Source: Draconibacterium aestuarii (GTDB lineage Bacteria > Bacteroidota > Bacteroidia > Bacteroidales > Prolixibacteraceae). Taken from it: DNA of 64,000 nt. The stretch lies in NCBI GenBank assembly GCA_026671195.1, contig JAPOHD010000027.1, forward strand, positions 558,001 to 622,000, read 5' to 3'. The notes beneath the pieces are model-generated. The model worked only from the letters and a program-made list of their open reading frames with translations. It searched no databases and was not told the origin of the DNA. Positions 27,080-36,082 of this stretch are shown piece after piece. Positions within the stretch are counted from its first letter, which is position 1, and every line of letters begins with the position of its first letter. The position numbers and the translations under genes were made by a program.

Positions 27080-30067
27080 ATGAAAAGAAAAACTGCATAT
27101 CTCTTTTTGGGTGTGATTCTGGCTTTCTTAACCGCCTGCGCTCCCAACGAAAAATTTCAAACCGGTAAACAATACCACGGTTTTACCCTAGTCGAGAAAA
27201 AATTTGTTGACGAAGTAAACGCTGAATGTTTGTTGTTTCAACACGATAAGAGTGGCGCACGTTTGCTTAAAATTGCAGCCGACGATCCCAACAAACTGTT
27301 TAATATTGCCTTTAAAACCGCACCCGAAAATGATTGCGGAACCCCGCACATTATGGAACATTCGGTACTTAATGGCTCAAAAAATTTCCCTGTAAAGAGC
27401 CCTTTCGATGTGCTGATGAAAGGTTCGCTTAATACTTTTCTGAACGCCATGACCGGGTCTGATATTACTACTTATCCGGTGGCCAGTATGAACAACAAAG
27501 ACTATTTTAACCTGGTGCACGTGTACCTCGATGCTGTGCTGAATCCGCTGATTTACGAGGATCCAAAAATACTGCAGCAGGAAGGCTGGCACCACGAACT
27601 GGAAAGCAAAGACGGTGAGGTGGTTTACAAAGGAGTGGTGTATAACGAAATGAAAGGGGCCTATTCGAGCCCGCAAAGAGAATTGGATTACCAAATCAAT
27701 AAAATACTTTTCCCCGATAATACGTATGGCGTTTCGTCGGGCGGTTATCCAACCGAAATTCCAAAACTTACCTACGAAGCTTTTGTCGATTTTCATAAAA
27801 AATACTACCATCCCGGGAACAGCTACATTTTGTTGTATGGCGATGCTGATCTGGACAAGGAGCTTCAGTTTATCGATGTCGAATATTTGTCGGGCTACGA
27901 TTTATCAACCGAAAAGGTGGAAATCCCTCTGCAAAAACCTTTTTCGGCCATGCAGGAAGCGGAAAAAACATATGCCGCTTCTGATGACGCTCCAACAAAC
28001 GATCAAACGTTTTTAAGCCTTAGTTTTGTTGCAGGACAAAGTACCGACCGTGCCCTGGCCATGACTTTTGATGTATTAACCGAAGCATTGGTTAACCACG
28101 AATCAGCACCCCTGCGTTTGGCCTTGCAAGAGGCAGGCATTGGAAAAGATGTTCGGGCTTCGTTTAACGAGGCCAAACAAAACACCTTCCAGATTACTGT
28201 TCAGAATGCCAATCCTGAAGATAAAGACCGGTTTAAAGAAGCTGTTTTTTCAACCCTGGAAAGGGTGGTGGAAGAAGGTTTGGATAAAACCATGGTTGAA
28301 GGCATACTCAACCGTATGGAGTTTAATATGAAAGAAGGAAATACTCCACAAAAAGGGCTGATGTATCTGATGTTAAGCTACCAAACCTGGTTTTTTGCCG
28401 ACAATCCTTTTATCGGGCTTGAATTTAATGCGCCACTCGAAGAAGCTAAAAAATCGCTCGAAACCAATTTGCTTGAAACTACGGTTGCCCGGCAGCTGTT
28501 AAATAATCCGCATGCCCTGTTAATGGTTTTAAAACCGGAACCCGGGTTACAGGCAAAAATTGCGGAAGCAACAGAACAAGAACTTAAAGCTTTTCAGGAA
28601 GGATTGAGCGAAGCCGATAAAGACAAATTAATTGTCGAAACAGAGGCATTGATTGAGCACCAGAAAAGAGAAGATACTCCGGAAGCACTGGCAACCATCC
28701 CAATGCTCGAACTGGCCGACATAAGCAGCGACATTGAGTGGTTTGAAGTCAACAAAAAAACGGTTTCCGATGTGTCAGTTCTTCATCACGATGCCTTTAC
28801 AAACGGAATTTTGTATAGCAATCTTTATTTTGATATGCGTACTTTGCCCGTTGAGCTCATTCCATACGCCCGTTTGCTTTCGTCGGTATTGGGAAAACTG
28901 AATACCGAAAATTATTCGTTTGGCGAGCTTGACAATGAATTAAATATTCATACCGGAGGATTTAATACCTATACAACTACTTACCTTGAAGGCCACTCCG
29001 ACGAGAACCTGATTCCGAAATATGTGGTGTACGGGAAATCGACCACCGCAAAAGCCGGTAAAATGTTTGAACTAACAAACGAGGTGCTGAACAACTCGAT
29101 ATTTAACGATACTGAACGGCTTAAAGAACTGATCAGTCGTCACCAGGCACGGGTTGATTCGGATATTAAAAACAATGGATTTGGCTATGCTATGACCCGC
29201 CTGCGTTCGTATTACTCAAAATCAGGGATGTACAGCGAACAGACCAACGGCGTGGAATACTACCGGTTTATTACCGATCTTTCGGAAAATTTTGACGACA
29301 AAAGCGAAGAAATTATCGCACAACTTGCAAAAACAGCAGAGTTGCTTTTTGTAAAAGAAAATATGATAGGAGCCATTACCTGCGACAAAAAGGACTTTGA
29401 GGCCTATTCAGCAAACTTCGAGACTTTTGCCTCAAACTTAAATGCAGATGCTCCTCAATTAAATAACTGGGAATTCAATTTTGAAATGAAAAATGAAGGA
29501 TTAACATCAGCATCGAAAGTTCAATATGTTGTAAAAGGCTACGATTTTAAAAAATTGGGCTACGAATATAATGGTAAAATGCGCGTGTTAAACCAAATCA
29601 TTTCTACGGATTGGCTTCAAAACCAGGTACGTGTTATAGGTGGAGCTTACGGAGGTTTTTCCGGAATTTCGCAAAGCGGGAATGTGTTTTTTGGATCGTA
29701 TCGCGATCCGAATCTGGCAGAAACAATTGAAAATTACAACAATACTCCGACATATCTTGAAGAGTTTGAAGCCGATGAAAAAGAAATGACCCGATACATT
29801 ATTGGCACCATTGCGCAGATGGACGGACCCATGACAGCTTCTCAAAAAGGTAACCGTGCCGTTCAGTATTATTTCGAGAAAACAACCCCCGAAGAATTGA
29901 AAGCTGAGCGTGAAGCAGTTCTGTCAACCACTTCGGATGATATTAAGGGAATGAAAGAAATGGTTGAAGACATACTGAATCAGGGGGCAATTTGTGTGTA
30001 TGGGAACGAGGAGAAGGTAAAAGAAAATGCTGATTTGTTTGGTGAGGTGGTGAACCTTTCTGAATAA
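27080..30067 (+). CDS. M16 family zinc metalloprotease, PreP/M16C-like lipoprotein
   Basis: 995 residues, the length of single-chain M16C proteases. The lipoprotein signal MKRKTAYLFLGVILAFLTAC has a lipobox cysteine. The inverted zinc motif HIMEHSVLNGS (His-x-x-Glu-His, about residues 92-96) lies in the N-terminal M16 domain; the later catalytic Glu lies in GVVYNEMKGAYSSPQ. Four M16 repeats and the linker follow through to the C-terminus. The family degrades short unfolded peptides within a closed chamber. Here it is exported and anchored, so periplasmic or surface peptide degradation is inferred. Monocistronic. Confidence 0.92.
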   Translation: MKRKTAYLFLGVILAFLTACAPNEKFQTGKQYHGFTLVEKKFVDEVNAECLLFQHDKSGARLLKIAADDPNKLFNIAFKTAPENDCGTPHIMEHSVLNGSKNFPVKSPFDVLMKGSLNTFLNAMTGSDITTYPVASMNNKDYFNLVHVYLDAVLNPLIYEDPKILQQEGWHHELESKDGEVVYKGVVYNEMKGAYSSPQRELDYQINKILFPDNTYGVSSGGYPTEIPKLTYEAFVDFHKKYYHPGNSYILLYGDADLDKELQFIDVEYLSGYDLSTEKVEIPLQKPFSAMQEAEKTYAASDDAPTNDQTFLSLSFVAGQSTDRALAMTFDVLTEALVNHESAPLRLALQEAGIGKDVRASFNEAKQNTFQITVQNANPEDKDRFKEAVFSTLERVVEEGLDKTMVEGILNRMEFNMKEGNTPQKGLMYLMLSYQTWFFADNPFIGLEFNAPLEEAKKSLETNLLETTVARQLLNNPHALLMVLKPEPGLQAKIAEATEQELKAFQEGLSEADKDKLIVETEALIEHQKREDTPEALATIPMLELADISSDIEWFEVNKKTVSDVSVLHHDAFTNGILYSNLYFDMRTLPVELIPYARLLSSVLGKLNTENYSFGELDNELNIHTGGFNTYTTTYLEGHSDENLIPKYVVYGKSTTAKAGKMFELTNEVLNNSIFNDTERLKELISRHQARVDSDIKNNGFGYAMTRLRSYYSKSGMYSEQTNGVEYYRFITDLSENFDDKSEEIIAQLAKTAELLFVKENMIGAITCDKKDFEAYSANFETFASNLNADAPQLNNWEFNFEMKNEGLTSASKVQYVVKGYDFKKLGYEYNGKMRVLNQIISTDWLQNQVRVIGGAYGGFSGISQSGNVFFGSYRDPNLAETIENYNNTPTYLEEFEADEKEMTRYIIGTIAQMDGPMTASQKGNRAVQYYFEKTTPEELKAEREAVLSTTSDDIKGMKEMVEDILNQGAICVYGNEEKVKENADLFGEVVNLSE

Positions 30068-30091
30068 CATTACATTAGAGAAAGTACTATC

Positions 30092-30119
30092 AAAGGAGCT
30101 TACGGGCTCCTTTTTTTTG
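30092..30119 (+). terminator. Terminator of the M16 protease gene
   Basis: Stem AAGGAGC/GCTCCTT with a 5-6-nt loop and eight T residues; it begins 25 bp after the stop codon. The stem is the same as that of the aspS terminator. Confidence 0.9.
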
Positions 30120-30161
30120 TGGAATGTTTTTGACGATGTGGAAATGATAAATTCGAACCAA

Positions 30162-30461
30162 TTAACAAGTATGAAGGACTTGCATAGCTACATTTTCCTT
30201 CAACCTTTCAAAAGTACTGGTTGCAGATTCGGATGAATAAAATGCAATATTTGGACAGAATTGACTGATTCAGAGGGAATAGTTACCAATATTTGCTCCT
30301 CCATCGATAATTACGGCCGGGTTGAGTTTAGCATTTTTTTAACACGGTTAACTCTCCATTGCTGTATAAATCATGATTCCTGTTTTCATAATCTGTTTTG
30401 AGATCTACCTAAAGCCGCAAGAGCCTTAAAAAAATTAGTATGTGAGTTTCTTTTGAAACAT
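30162..30461 (-). pseudogene. Decayed FkbM-type methyltransferase gene fragment
   Basis: Conceptual minus-strand translation across several frames gives MFQKKLTY, FFKALAALG, VDLKTDYENRNHDLYSNGEL then TVLKK, and, after a frameshift at an A7 run, AKLNPAVIIDGGANIGNYSL, a TGA stop, and ISQFCPNIAFYSSESATSTF then ERLKENVA. The block IIDGGANIGNYSL followed by a Glu about 20 residues on and ERLKENV is the SAM-binding core of FkbM-family methyltransferases. Three frame breaks and one nonsense codon, and loss of everything past about residue 110, show it is dead. It lies between the M16 and AlkC-like genes. Confidence 0.65.
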
Positions 30462-30511
30462 GATTTTGCTTTTCGTTTTATGTTGGAATTCAAGTTTTAC
30501 TTTTTTCCGTT

Positions 30512-31597
30512 TTACGAATGAAGCATTAAAACAGCTTCTGTTCTTACCTCGCCGTTAATCACTATTTCAAACTTGTGCTGTCCCGGGTAATGTTTGCGCG
30601 TTGACATGTTTATAAAGGTATGTTTTTTTGTGATAATATGTTGCCCCGGCTGCATTTCCACTTCTTTAATCTGGAATACCTTGGGTAATGTTTTTCCGTT
30701 GGCTTTTACATAGTGAACGATGTATTCGATTCGTACTTTTTGCTTTTGGGGAATATCCAGTTTCAGTTCAAAACTAAAGGTAATATCATCGCCGATTTTA
30801 GGTGCGGTGTCCGACAACTCCAGCTTTTCAACCTTCATAAGTTCGGGGTTGGCAAAACCAAACAATAGCATGGCCCGTTTGTTCCCCTGCTTCAGTAATG
30901 TACGGCAGGCATGTTTAATTATCCAGTCGGTATTTTTCGAAAGGCCCTGCCAGCGTTCGCAAATTTCGAGCACCAGTTCAGGGTGGCCTTTCGAAATATC
31001 GTTGAGGTTATTGGCTACACTTTTTCGCACAAATTCTTCGGGATCGTCTTTTAACTTTTCCAAAATCGGTAGAATCAGGCTCGGATCTTTTTTGAGTGCC
31101 GGTACTCCCGAAGCCCAGGGCAATCGTGGGCGGCATCCTTCGCTGGCAAACCGTCTGACTTTAAAATCGGCATCATCGGCCCAGCAGTTCATGTATTTCA
31201 TCGCACCTTCCAAATCTTTGTTCAAAAATGGCCTTATGCCAAATTCTGAACTTCCGCATTTGGTGAGTTCGCCCAGTGCTGGCAACGAAATGTCCCAGTC
31301 ATCCTGCCCGTAAACTTCAATGTAATCGGGTAAAACAATGGCTTCAAAACCGGTAACTTTCGGAACAATAGCCACCAGAATATCTACCGCTTGTTTAAAA
31401 TCAGTTGGTAAAAACTGGTGCAAACACAAAGTAGTGTGGCGCATTTTTTCTTTTAATTCGCGATCGGGCCACTGTTGGTCGCACACGGCCGCTACAAATT
31501 TATCCGACTGAAATTCAGGATATACCTCTTTTAAAACACTTCCGAAAAGTTGTACTTTTTCGAGTGGGAACAAGGTGTCTTTTAGTTTTTCGGCCAT
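30512..31597 (-). CDS. alkC: DNA alkylation repair protein, AlkC-like HEAT-repeat glycosylase
   Basis: 361 residues. Residues about 90-245 form HEAT-like helical repeats (RRFASEGCRPRLPWASGVPA, LILPILEKLKDDPEEFVRKS, VANNLNDISKGHPELVLEIC, WIIKHACRTLLKQGN). The C-terminal 100 residues (KLELSDTAPKIGDDITFSFE, VRIEYIVHYVKANG, HKFEIVINGEVRTEAVL) look like an Ig-like domain. That pairing is typical of AlkC, a base-excision glycosylase for N3-methylated purines and 3-methylcytosine. AlkD lacks the Ig-like part. Cytoplasmic. A TTTAAAG repeat separates it from the acyltransferase gene, whose stop lies at 31635. Confidence 0.8.
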   Translation of the reverse strand: MAEKLKDTLFPLEKVQLFGSVLKEVYPEFQSDKFVAAVCDQQWPDRELKEKMRHTTLCLHQFLPTDFKQAVDILVAIVPKVTGFEAIVLPDYIEVYGQDDWDISLPALGELTKCGSSEFGIRPFLNKDLEGAMKYMNCWADDADFKVRRFASEGCRPRLPWASGVPALKKDPSLILPILEKLKDDPEEFVRKSVANNLNDISKGHPELVLEICERWQGLSKNTDWIIKHACRTLLKQGNKRAMLLFGFANPELMKVEKLELSDTAPKIGDDITFSFELKLDIPQKQKVRIEYIVHYVKANGKTLPKVFQIKEVEMQPGQHIITKKHTFINMSTRKHYPGQHKFEIVINGEVRTEAVLMLHS

Positions 31598-31602
31598 GGT
31601 GT

Positions 31603-31629
31603 TAGTTTAAAGTTTAAAGTTCAGAGTTA
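31603..31629. repeat. Short TTTAAAG/TTCAGAG tandem array
   Basis: GTTTAAAGTTTAAAGTTCAG with a 7-bp period, just upstream of the AlkC-like start codon. A related GTTCAAAGTTCAAAGTTTA array is at 35982-36002. Such short AT-rich arrays recur between genes in this phylum, as I recall. Confidence 0.6.
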
Positions 31630-31634
31630 GCTCA

Positions 31635-32972
31635 TCAAATGAGTTGATCCAGTTTTTCAAACAACTGTTTTTGTTTATTCTGCAAGTCGAAGTACCGTTT
31701 CTTATTTAATAATTTCAGGAAAAATAACCGGCCACGTCCCCAGCTTTTTAGCCAAACAATGTACCAGCGAAAAGCAATTTTCCCGGTGATGGGCATGGCA
31801 ATTAATGTAAGTAACTTTAGCCAGAAACCAGGTATGAAAGTGGAAACGACCCCGAGTTCGAGTAAATAAACAATGGGAAAAAGAACAATCCCACTTCCCA
31901 AAAAGAAGGTACTCCAGAAGGCAAAATCCTTTATCTTTTTACGTACAAAAATGTCGGTAATAAAGAATGGGATGGCGTTGAAAACAAAACCAAACAGAAA
32001 TATGGGAAGCCCGAGTAGTAAAATGAGTTTGTTTCCAACAATTTTTAAAAGGTTGTTTCCTGGATTTTCAATTAACCAGTTTCTGAGTTTGTATTTTCGA
32101 ACCAGTGAATTGTAGGTCTTTGTTTCGTTAACAATCGCCGAAATAGTATCCGGATTTTCCAGTTCCAACGCATCAAGTTTTTGCGTAAGAACACGGTCTG
32201 ATGTCAGCAAATTCACATCTGAAAATTTTTTCCCTTGCCTTTTTAGAAAGTGGTTCCCGTAGATCTCCCTGATCAGTTCAAAACCGGCATAGTGTTCTTT
32301 GCTTTTTATATTGATGGTAAGCCCGTCAATGGCATGGCAAATGCTATCACGAAGCGCCATAGTTGCCGAGCTCACATTTGTGGTGTATTCTTCCAGAAAA
32401 TCATTTACCAGAATAGGTTGCCCAAAGTTTACAATTACTGTGCGGTTAAATTTCCAATAACTGCTGTAGCAAATTCCCACGGGAACAATGTGAATGTCGA
32501 GGTTTTGTTTGGCTTTTTCTTCGGCCATAAAAACAATTCGTGGAACAGCTTTTTTGTGTGCCAGCATTTGCCGTTTCGACGAATGGGCAGCTTCTGGAAA
32601 CAGTGCCAACGCAAAATTGTTCTCCAAAACCTTTATGGAATCGGCAAAGGTTTTATCATTTTTTGCCAGCTGGTCTTTCCCGTCGCGCATACGATACACG
32701 GGCATAATTTTCAGAAAGCGGAGAATCAGCGTAATAATGCCTTCCTTAAAAATGTCGGCACGGGCCAACCACACCGGCTGAAATCGGGTGTGCAAAAGAA
32801 TTGCCATCGGATCGCTTAACGCATTCTGATGGTTGGGTGCAAAAAGTATAGGTTTGCTTGGAGGGATATTTTCAGTTCCGTTAAGAATAACTTTTTTATG
32901 AATAATCCAGTCGATAAAACGAACATATTGTTTCAGACACCAATATCCCCGCGACCACTTCTCATATTTCAT
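31635..32972 (-). CDS. PlsC-type acyltransferase, membrane protein
   Basis: 445 residues. The N-terminal half is a glycerolphosphate/lysophosphatidate acyltransferase domain: motif I PNHQNALSDPMAIL, where the catalytic His and Asp are five residues apart, then FPEAAHSS as motif III (usually FPEG). The second half has two long hydrophobic hairpins (about residues 300-410: LILLLGLPIFLFGFVFNAIP, FGSG-type region, FPIVYLLELGVVS). The fold places acyl transfer at the cytoplasmic face of the membrane. The acceptor is unknown: glycerol-3-phosphate, lysophosphatidate or another lipid. The stop-to-start gap to the AlkC-like gene is 37 bp. Confidence 0.82.
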   Translation of the reverse strand: MKYEKWSRGYWCLKQYVRFIDWIIHKKVILNGTENIPPSKPILFAPNHQNALSDPMAILLHTRFQPVWLARADIFKEGIITLILRFLKIMPVYRMRDGKDQLAKNDKTFADSIKVLENNFALALFPEAAHSSKRQMLAHKKAVPRIVFMAEEKAKQNLDIHIVPVGICYSSYWKFNRTVIVNFGQPILVNDFLEEYTTNVSSATMALRDSICHAIDGLTINIKSKEHYAGFELIREIYGNHFLKRQGKKFSDVNLLTSDRVLTQKLDALELENPDTISAIVNETKTYNSLVRKYKLRNWLIENPGNNLLKIVGNKLILLLGLPIFLFGFVFNAIPFFITDIFVRKKIKDFAFWSTFFLGSGIVLFPIVYLLELGVVSTFIPGFWLKLLTLIAMPITGKIAFRWYIVWLKSWGRGRLFFLKLLNKKRYFDLQNKQKQLFEKLDQLI

Positions 32973-33001
32973 TTTTTGAAAATCTTTATTTTTGGGTTTT
33001 A

Positions 33002-33949
33002 CTATTTTGTGAGTTTAAATTTAGCCATAAATGATGAAATTCCCAGACCACTTAGTATGTGCCATACGCCCCACCAGGCTGCAATAATTGTCATCCCGCC
33101 CAATTCCAGTTCGGGGGGGAATATTTTCGGATTAAACATTAGTACCAATGCAAGTCCCGAATTCTGAATTCCGGTTTCAATGGTAATTGTACGTTTATCT
33201 ATTCGTGGTAACCGAAATAGAGAACTGATGCTAAAACCCGTGAGTAGTGCCAGTGCATTGTGAATTAATACGATAATAAAAACCAGATGGATAAAACGTT
33301 TAAAATTGTCGAAATTGGCGCTGAGTAAGGCAACCACAAAACCAATAAATATTACAATCGATAATTGCCTGATTGGTTTTTTAATTCTAAAGGTAATTCT
33401 TGGCAGATACTGAGCAAACATCAGACCTGCAACCACAGGTATACCCAGCAAAATTACAACGGTTTGTACCATTTGTAAGAAATCGATTTTTATAGGTACA
33501 AGGTAATCGCCGGCACCGGCATTGTTATAAAACCGGATAAAAAGATCGCCCCAAAGTGCAAAATTTATAGGTGTCATAAAAGTGGCTGCAAGTGTGGCAA
33601 TGGCCGTTAAACTTACCGAAAGAGCCAGGTTTCCTTTGGCCATGGCACTCATAAAATTCGAAATATTTCCTCCGGGGCAGGAAGCAATAAGTATCATTCC
33701 AAGTGCCACCGTTGGAGTCGGATTTAGCACAATTATAAACAGAAATGTTACCGCGGGTAATAAAACAAATTGAGAAATGACACCAATTATCACCGACTTT
33801 GGCCGCATCACTAATTCTTTAAAATGTTGCAGTTTTATGTCGAGTGCTACACCAAACATAATAAAGGCAATGGTAATATTTAAAGCAAGTAATCCTGCCG
33901 GAGAAAAGTTGAGCCTGACATGGTCTAGCACTTCTAGAGCTTCCTTCAT
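33002..33949 (-). CDS. Bile acid:sodium symporter (BASS/SLC10) family transporter
   Basis: 315 residues with about nine or ten hydrophobic helices. Conserved elements include LLPAVTFLFIIVLNPTPT, ALGMILIASCPGGNISNF (the CPGG-x-x-SN motif of the family at about residues 87-97), MAKGNLALSVSLTAIATLAA and the C-terminal crossover TIETGIQNSGLALVLM. It is an inner-membrane sodium-coupled importer of an organic anion. The substrate cannot be read from sequence; pantoate, pyruvate and sterol-like anions are known family substrates. It follows the phosphatase gene after a terminator and precedes the acyltransferase by 29 bp. Confidence 0.9.
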   Translation of the reverse strand: MKEALEVLDHVRLNFSPAGLLALNITIAFIMFGVALDIKLQHFKELVMRPKSVIIGVISQFVLLPAVTFLFIIVLNPTPTVALGMILIASCPGGNISNFMSAMAKGNLALSVSLTAIATLAATFMTPINFALWGDLFIRFYNNAGAGDYLVPIKIDFLQMVQTVVILLGIPVVAGLMFAQYLPRITFRIKKPIRQLSIVIFIGFVVALLSANFDNFKRFIHLVFIIVLIHNALALLTGFSISSLFRLPRIDKRTITIETGIQNSGLALVLMFNPKIFPPELELGGMTIIAAWWGVWHILSGLGISSFMAKFKLTK

Positions 33950-33998
33950 ACATTAAATTTTAGCGCACGAAATGTACTAAACAATGAGGGAAAAACAT

Positions 33999-34040
33999 AA
34001 AAAAGCCGAAAACAAAGACTTTTCTTTTTTTTCGGCTTTC
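33999..34040 (-). terminator. Terminator of the alkaline phosphatase gene
   Basis: On the minus strand AGAAAGCCGAAAA pairs with TTTTCGGCTTTTT around a loop of about 15 nt, followed by T residues, 17 bp after the phosphatase stop codon. Confidence 0.82.
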
Positions 34041-34056
34041 TGTATCTTTTTGAAAA

Positions 34057-35217
34057 TTAGTTGTCTGAAAGCAGTTTCTTTATTTTTGCATGAATGTCGG
34101 TGTTTTCCATAATTCCAATAAATTGTTCGGCACCCGGACCGTAAGAAAATATCGGAACCATTACTGCTGAGTGACCTTTGGTTGTGTAATTTGCTTTTAC
34201 CATTCCGGTATTCATGTCACCACCTTCAACTGCCATTCCCCCTGTTTCGTGGTCGGCAGTTACAACAACAAGTGTTTCTCCGTTTTTTGCTGCAAATTTT
34301 ATTGCTTCGCCAACGGCTTTGTCGAAGTCGAGCATTTCTTCGGTAATATAAATGGTGCTGTTGGCGTGTCCACCCCAGTCAATTTGCGAGCCTTCCACCA
34401 TTACAAAAAAGCCATTCCCGTTGCTGTTGTTATCCAAAATGTTAATTGCCGTTTTTGTTGCAACAGGCAACATTTCGCCTCGTTCCGGTACTCGATCAGT
34501 ATGCACATTGGCAGTTAATCCAACCAATTTGCCTTTTTTTACTTTTTTGATTTTGTTCATTTCCGACTCCACCTGGTACCCATTTTTTTCCAAATCAACC
34601 AACAAATTTTTTCCATCGGCACGTTTCGAAAAATGTTCGATGCCTCCACCAATAAAAACGTCAATGTCGGTTTTTAGAAAATCGGCTGCAATTTCTTCGT
34701 ACATACCGCGGTTTTTTTGATGCGCAATAAACGATGCCGGAGTGGCATGCGTGATGGCTGAACTGGATACCAAACCGGTTGCCATACCTTTTTCATCGGC
34801 TTCTTCCAGAATAGTTTTTACCGGAATAGTGTCGGTATCAACACCTATTGCTCCGTTATATGTTTTTATTCCACACGAAAGTGCTGTTCCACCGGCTGCC
34901 GAGTCGGTAGTATAATTGTCAGCCGACTGGGTTTTTGAGAAGCCAATGTGCCGGCAGTTCTCAATAAAAAGTTTGCCCTGGTTTGCTGTTAATCCCGCAA
35001 AAACCTGTGCAACACCCATACCATCACCAATCATGAAAATAATGTTTTTTGGTTTATCCGATTTGAATTTCTGAGTATAGGTTTTTACCTCATATGCTTT
35101 CCCTCCAGTATATGTTTTCTCAATCTCCTGGGCTTGTGCGTCCATGTATGCATCCTGTGCAAACGTTGTGAAGCCTATTGCTAAAGCAAGTAGTAGTGTA
35201 AATAAATTTCTAATCAT
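34057..35217 (-). CDS. phoA: Alkaline phosphatase, PhoA superfamily, exported
   Basis: 386 residues, shorter than E. coli PhoA. Signal peptide MIRNLFTLLLALAIGFTTFAQ. Motifs: IIFMIGDGMGVAQVFAG (metal Asp), TTDSAAGGTALSCG with the nucleophile serine at about residue 103, THATPASFIAHQKNRG, VMVEGSQIDWGGHANS, and VVTADHETGG (metal His/Asp). The protein hydrolyses phosphomonoesters in the periplasm for phosphate supply, using two zinc ions. It stands alone with its own terminator; no PHO-box could be judged. A secreted pyrophosphatase-type member is a less likely alternative. Confidence 0.93.
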   Translation of the reverse strand: MIRNLFTLLLALAIGFTTFAQDAYMDAQAQEIEKTYTGGKAYEVKTYTQKFKSDKPKNIIFMIGDGMGVAQVFAGLTANQGKLFIENCRHIGFSKTQSADNYTTDSAAGGTALSCGIKTYNGAIGVDTDTIPVKTILEEADEKGMATGLVSSSAITHATPASFIAHQKNRGMYEEIAADFLKTDIDVFIGGGIEHFSKRADGKNLLVDLEKNGYQVESEMNKIKKVKKGKLVGLTANVHTDRVPERGEMLPVATKTAINILDNNSNGNGFFVMVEGSQIDWGGHANSTIYITEEMLDFDKAVGEAIKFAAKNGETLVVVTADHETGGMAVEGGDMNTGMVKANYTTKGHSAVMVPIFSYGPGAEQFIGIMENTDIHAKIKKLLSDN

Positions 35218-35310
35218 TTCTGCATTTTAAAATTTGAAGTGTAAATGTAAAGATTTTTATAATTTATAATTAATCAAAACAATAAATATATGTTAAAGTT
35301 GGGTTCCCGA

Positions 35311-35973
35311 CTATGTGAATTTGTCTAGTTCATTTTTGTCGAAATCCTCATTCAGACTGAATGTTGTTCCTTCGCTTGTAGTATGTATTTTTATAATTTC
35401 AATTATTACAAAGTTGCTTAGCACTTCTTCAGCTTCTTTTCTTGATATGCGGGCTTTTCGCATAAACCTTGAAAAAGAAATGGAATTGTGCTTTTGAAGA
35501 TATTCGATAAGAAAACGTTCGTTATCGGAGTAAGTAAAATAAATTCCTTTGAGGCTTTTTTGTTTTTTCCAGACTTCGATTTGAATTCTATGAGCAAGAA
35601 TGTTTTCGTCATCCACTCTGATGTAGGCCATCCATTTGCCACTTTCATCTTTGGCAAAGTGGGGTTTTTCGGTGCTTGGCTCAATACCAATTTCTAAAAC
35701 CGTTTTGCCTTCAACCTGCCATTGTTTTGTTGTGAAATTAATTTGTGGCTTGCTGTATATTTTTGCGGCAGCTTCAACCATATAAAATTCTTCGTCGCTG
35801 CTGATGCCTGCAATTTTGCCATTATCTTTTACCCCAATTAACAATCTGCCTCCATGGGTATTAGCAAAAGCCACCAGCGATTTTGCAATTTTTTTCGAAT
35901 CGTTTATACAGTATTTAAAATCTTGCTGCTGATGTTCGCCTTCCTCTATTAATTTATGTAACTGCCTGCTCAT
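35311..35973 (-). CDS. AlbA_2/Schlafen-like nucleic-acid-binding protein
   Basis: 220 residues from the ATG at 35973; the TTG five codons upstream lies next to a TTCAAAG repeat and is not preferred. The N-terminal 120 residues (EGEHQQQDFKYCINDSKKIA, SLVAFANTHGGRLLIGVKDN and GKIAGI) are the AlbA_2 (Schlafen AlbA_2, formerly AAA_4) domain. The C-terminal 70 residues (YLQKHNSISFSRFMRKARIS then RKEAEEVLSNFVII) look like a winged helix. There is no Walker ATPase motif. It may bind DNA or RNA and regulate; targets are unknown. Flanked by the phosphatase and a GNAT gene, no obvious operon. Confidence 0.78.
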   Translation of the reverse strand: MSRQLHKLIEEGEHQQQDFKYCINDSKKIAKSLVAFANTHGGRLLIGVKDNGKIAGISSDEEFYMVEAAAKIYSKPQINFTTKQWQVEGKTVLEIGIEPSTEKPHFAKDESGKWMAYIRVDDENILAHRIQIEVWKKQKSLKGIYFTYSDNERFLIEYLQKHNSISFSRFMRKARISRKEAEEVLSNFVIIEIIKIHTTSEGTTFSLNEDFDKNELDKFT

Positions 35974-35981
35974 TCCAATTG

Positions 35982-36002
35982 TGTTCAAAGTTCAAAGTTT
36001 AT
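35982..36002. repeat. TTCAAAG tandem array upstream of the AlbA_2 gene
   Basis: GTTCAAAGTTCAAAGTTTA, 7-bp period. It resembles the array at 31603-31629. It lies 10 bp upstream of the chosen start. Confidence 0.6.
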
Positions 36003-36040
36003 AACACACCGTCATAGAATATGGCGCATTTTGCTTTTGT

Positions 36041-36082
36041 CTTCTCACTTCCAGTTTCGTGCTTCCAACTTTTAACTTTCTT
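36041..36082. repeat. Pyrimidine-rich CTTCC array overlapping the end of the GNAT gene
   Basis: Repeated CTTCNCACTTCC/GCTTCC/ACTTT units on the plus strand, resembling the array before gdhA (6623-6675). It overlaps the last residues and stop region of the GNAT gene and its downstream flank. Confidence 0.5.
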
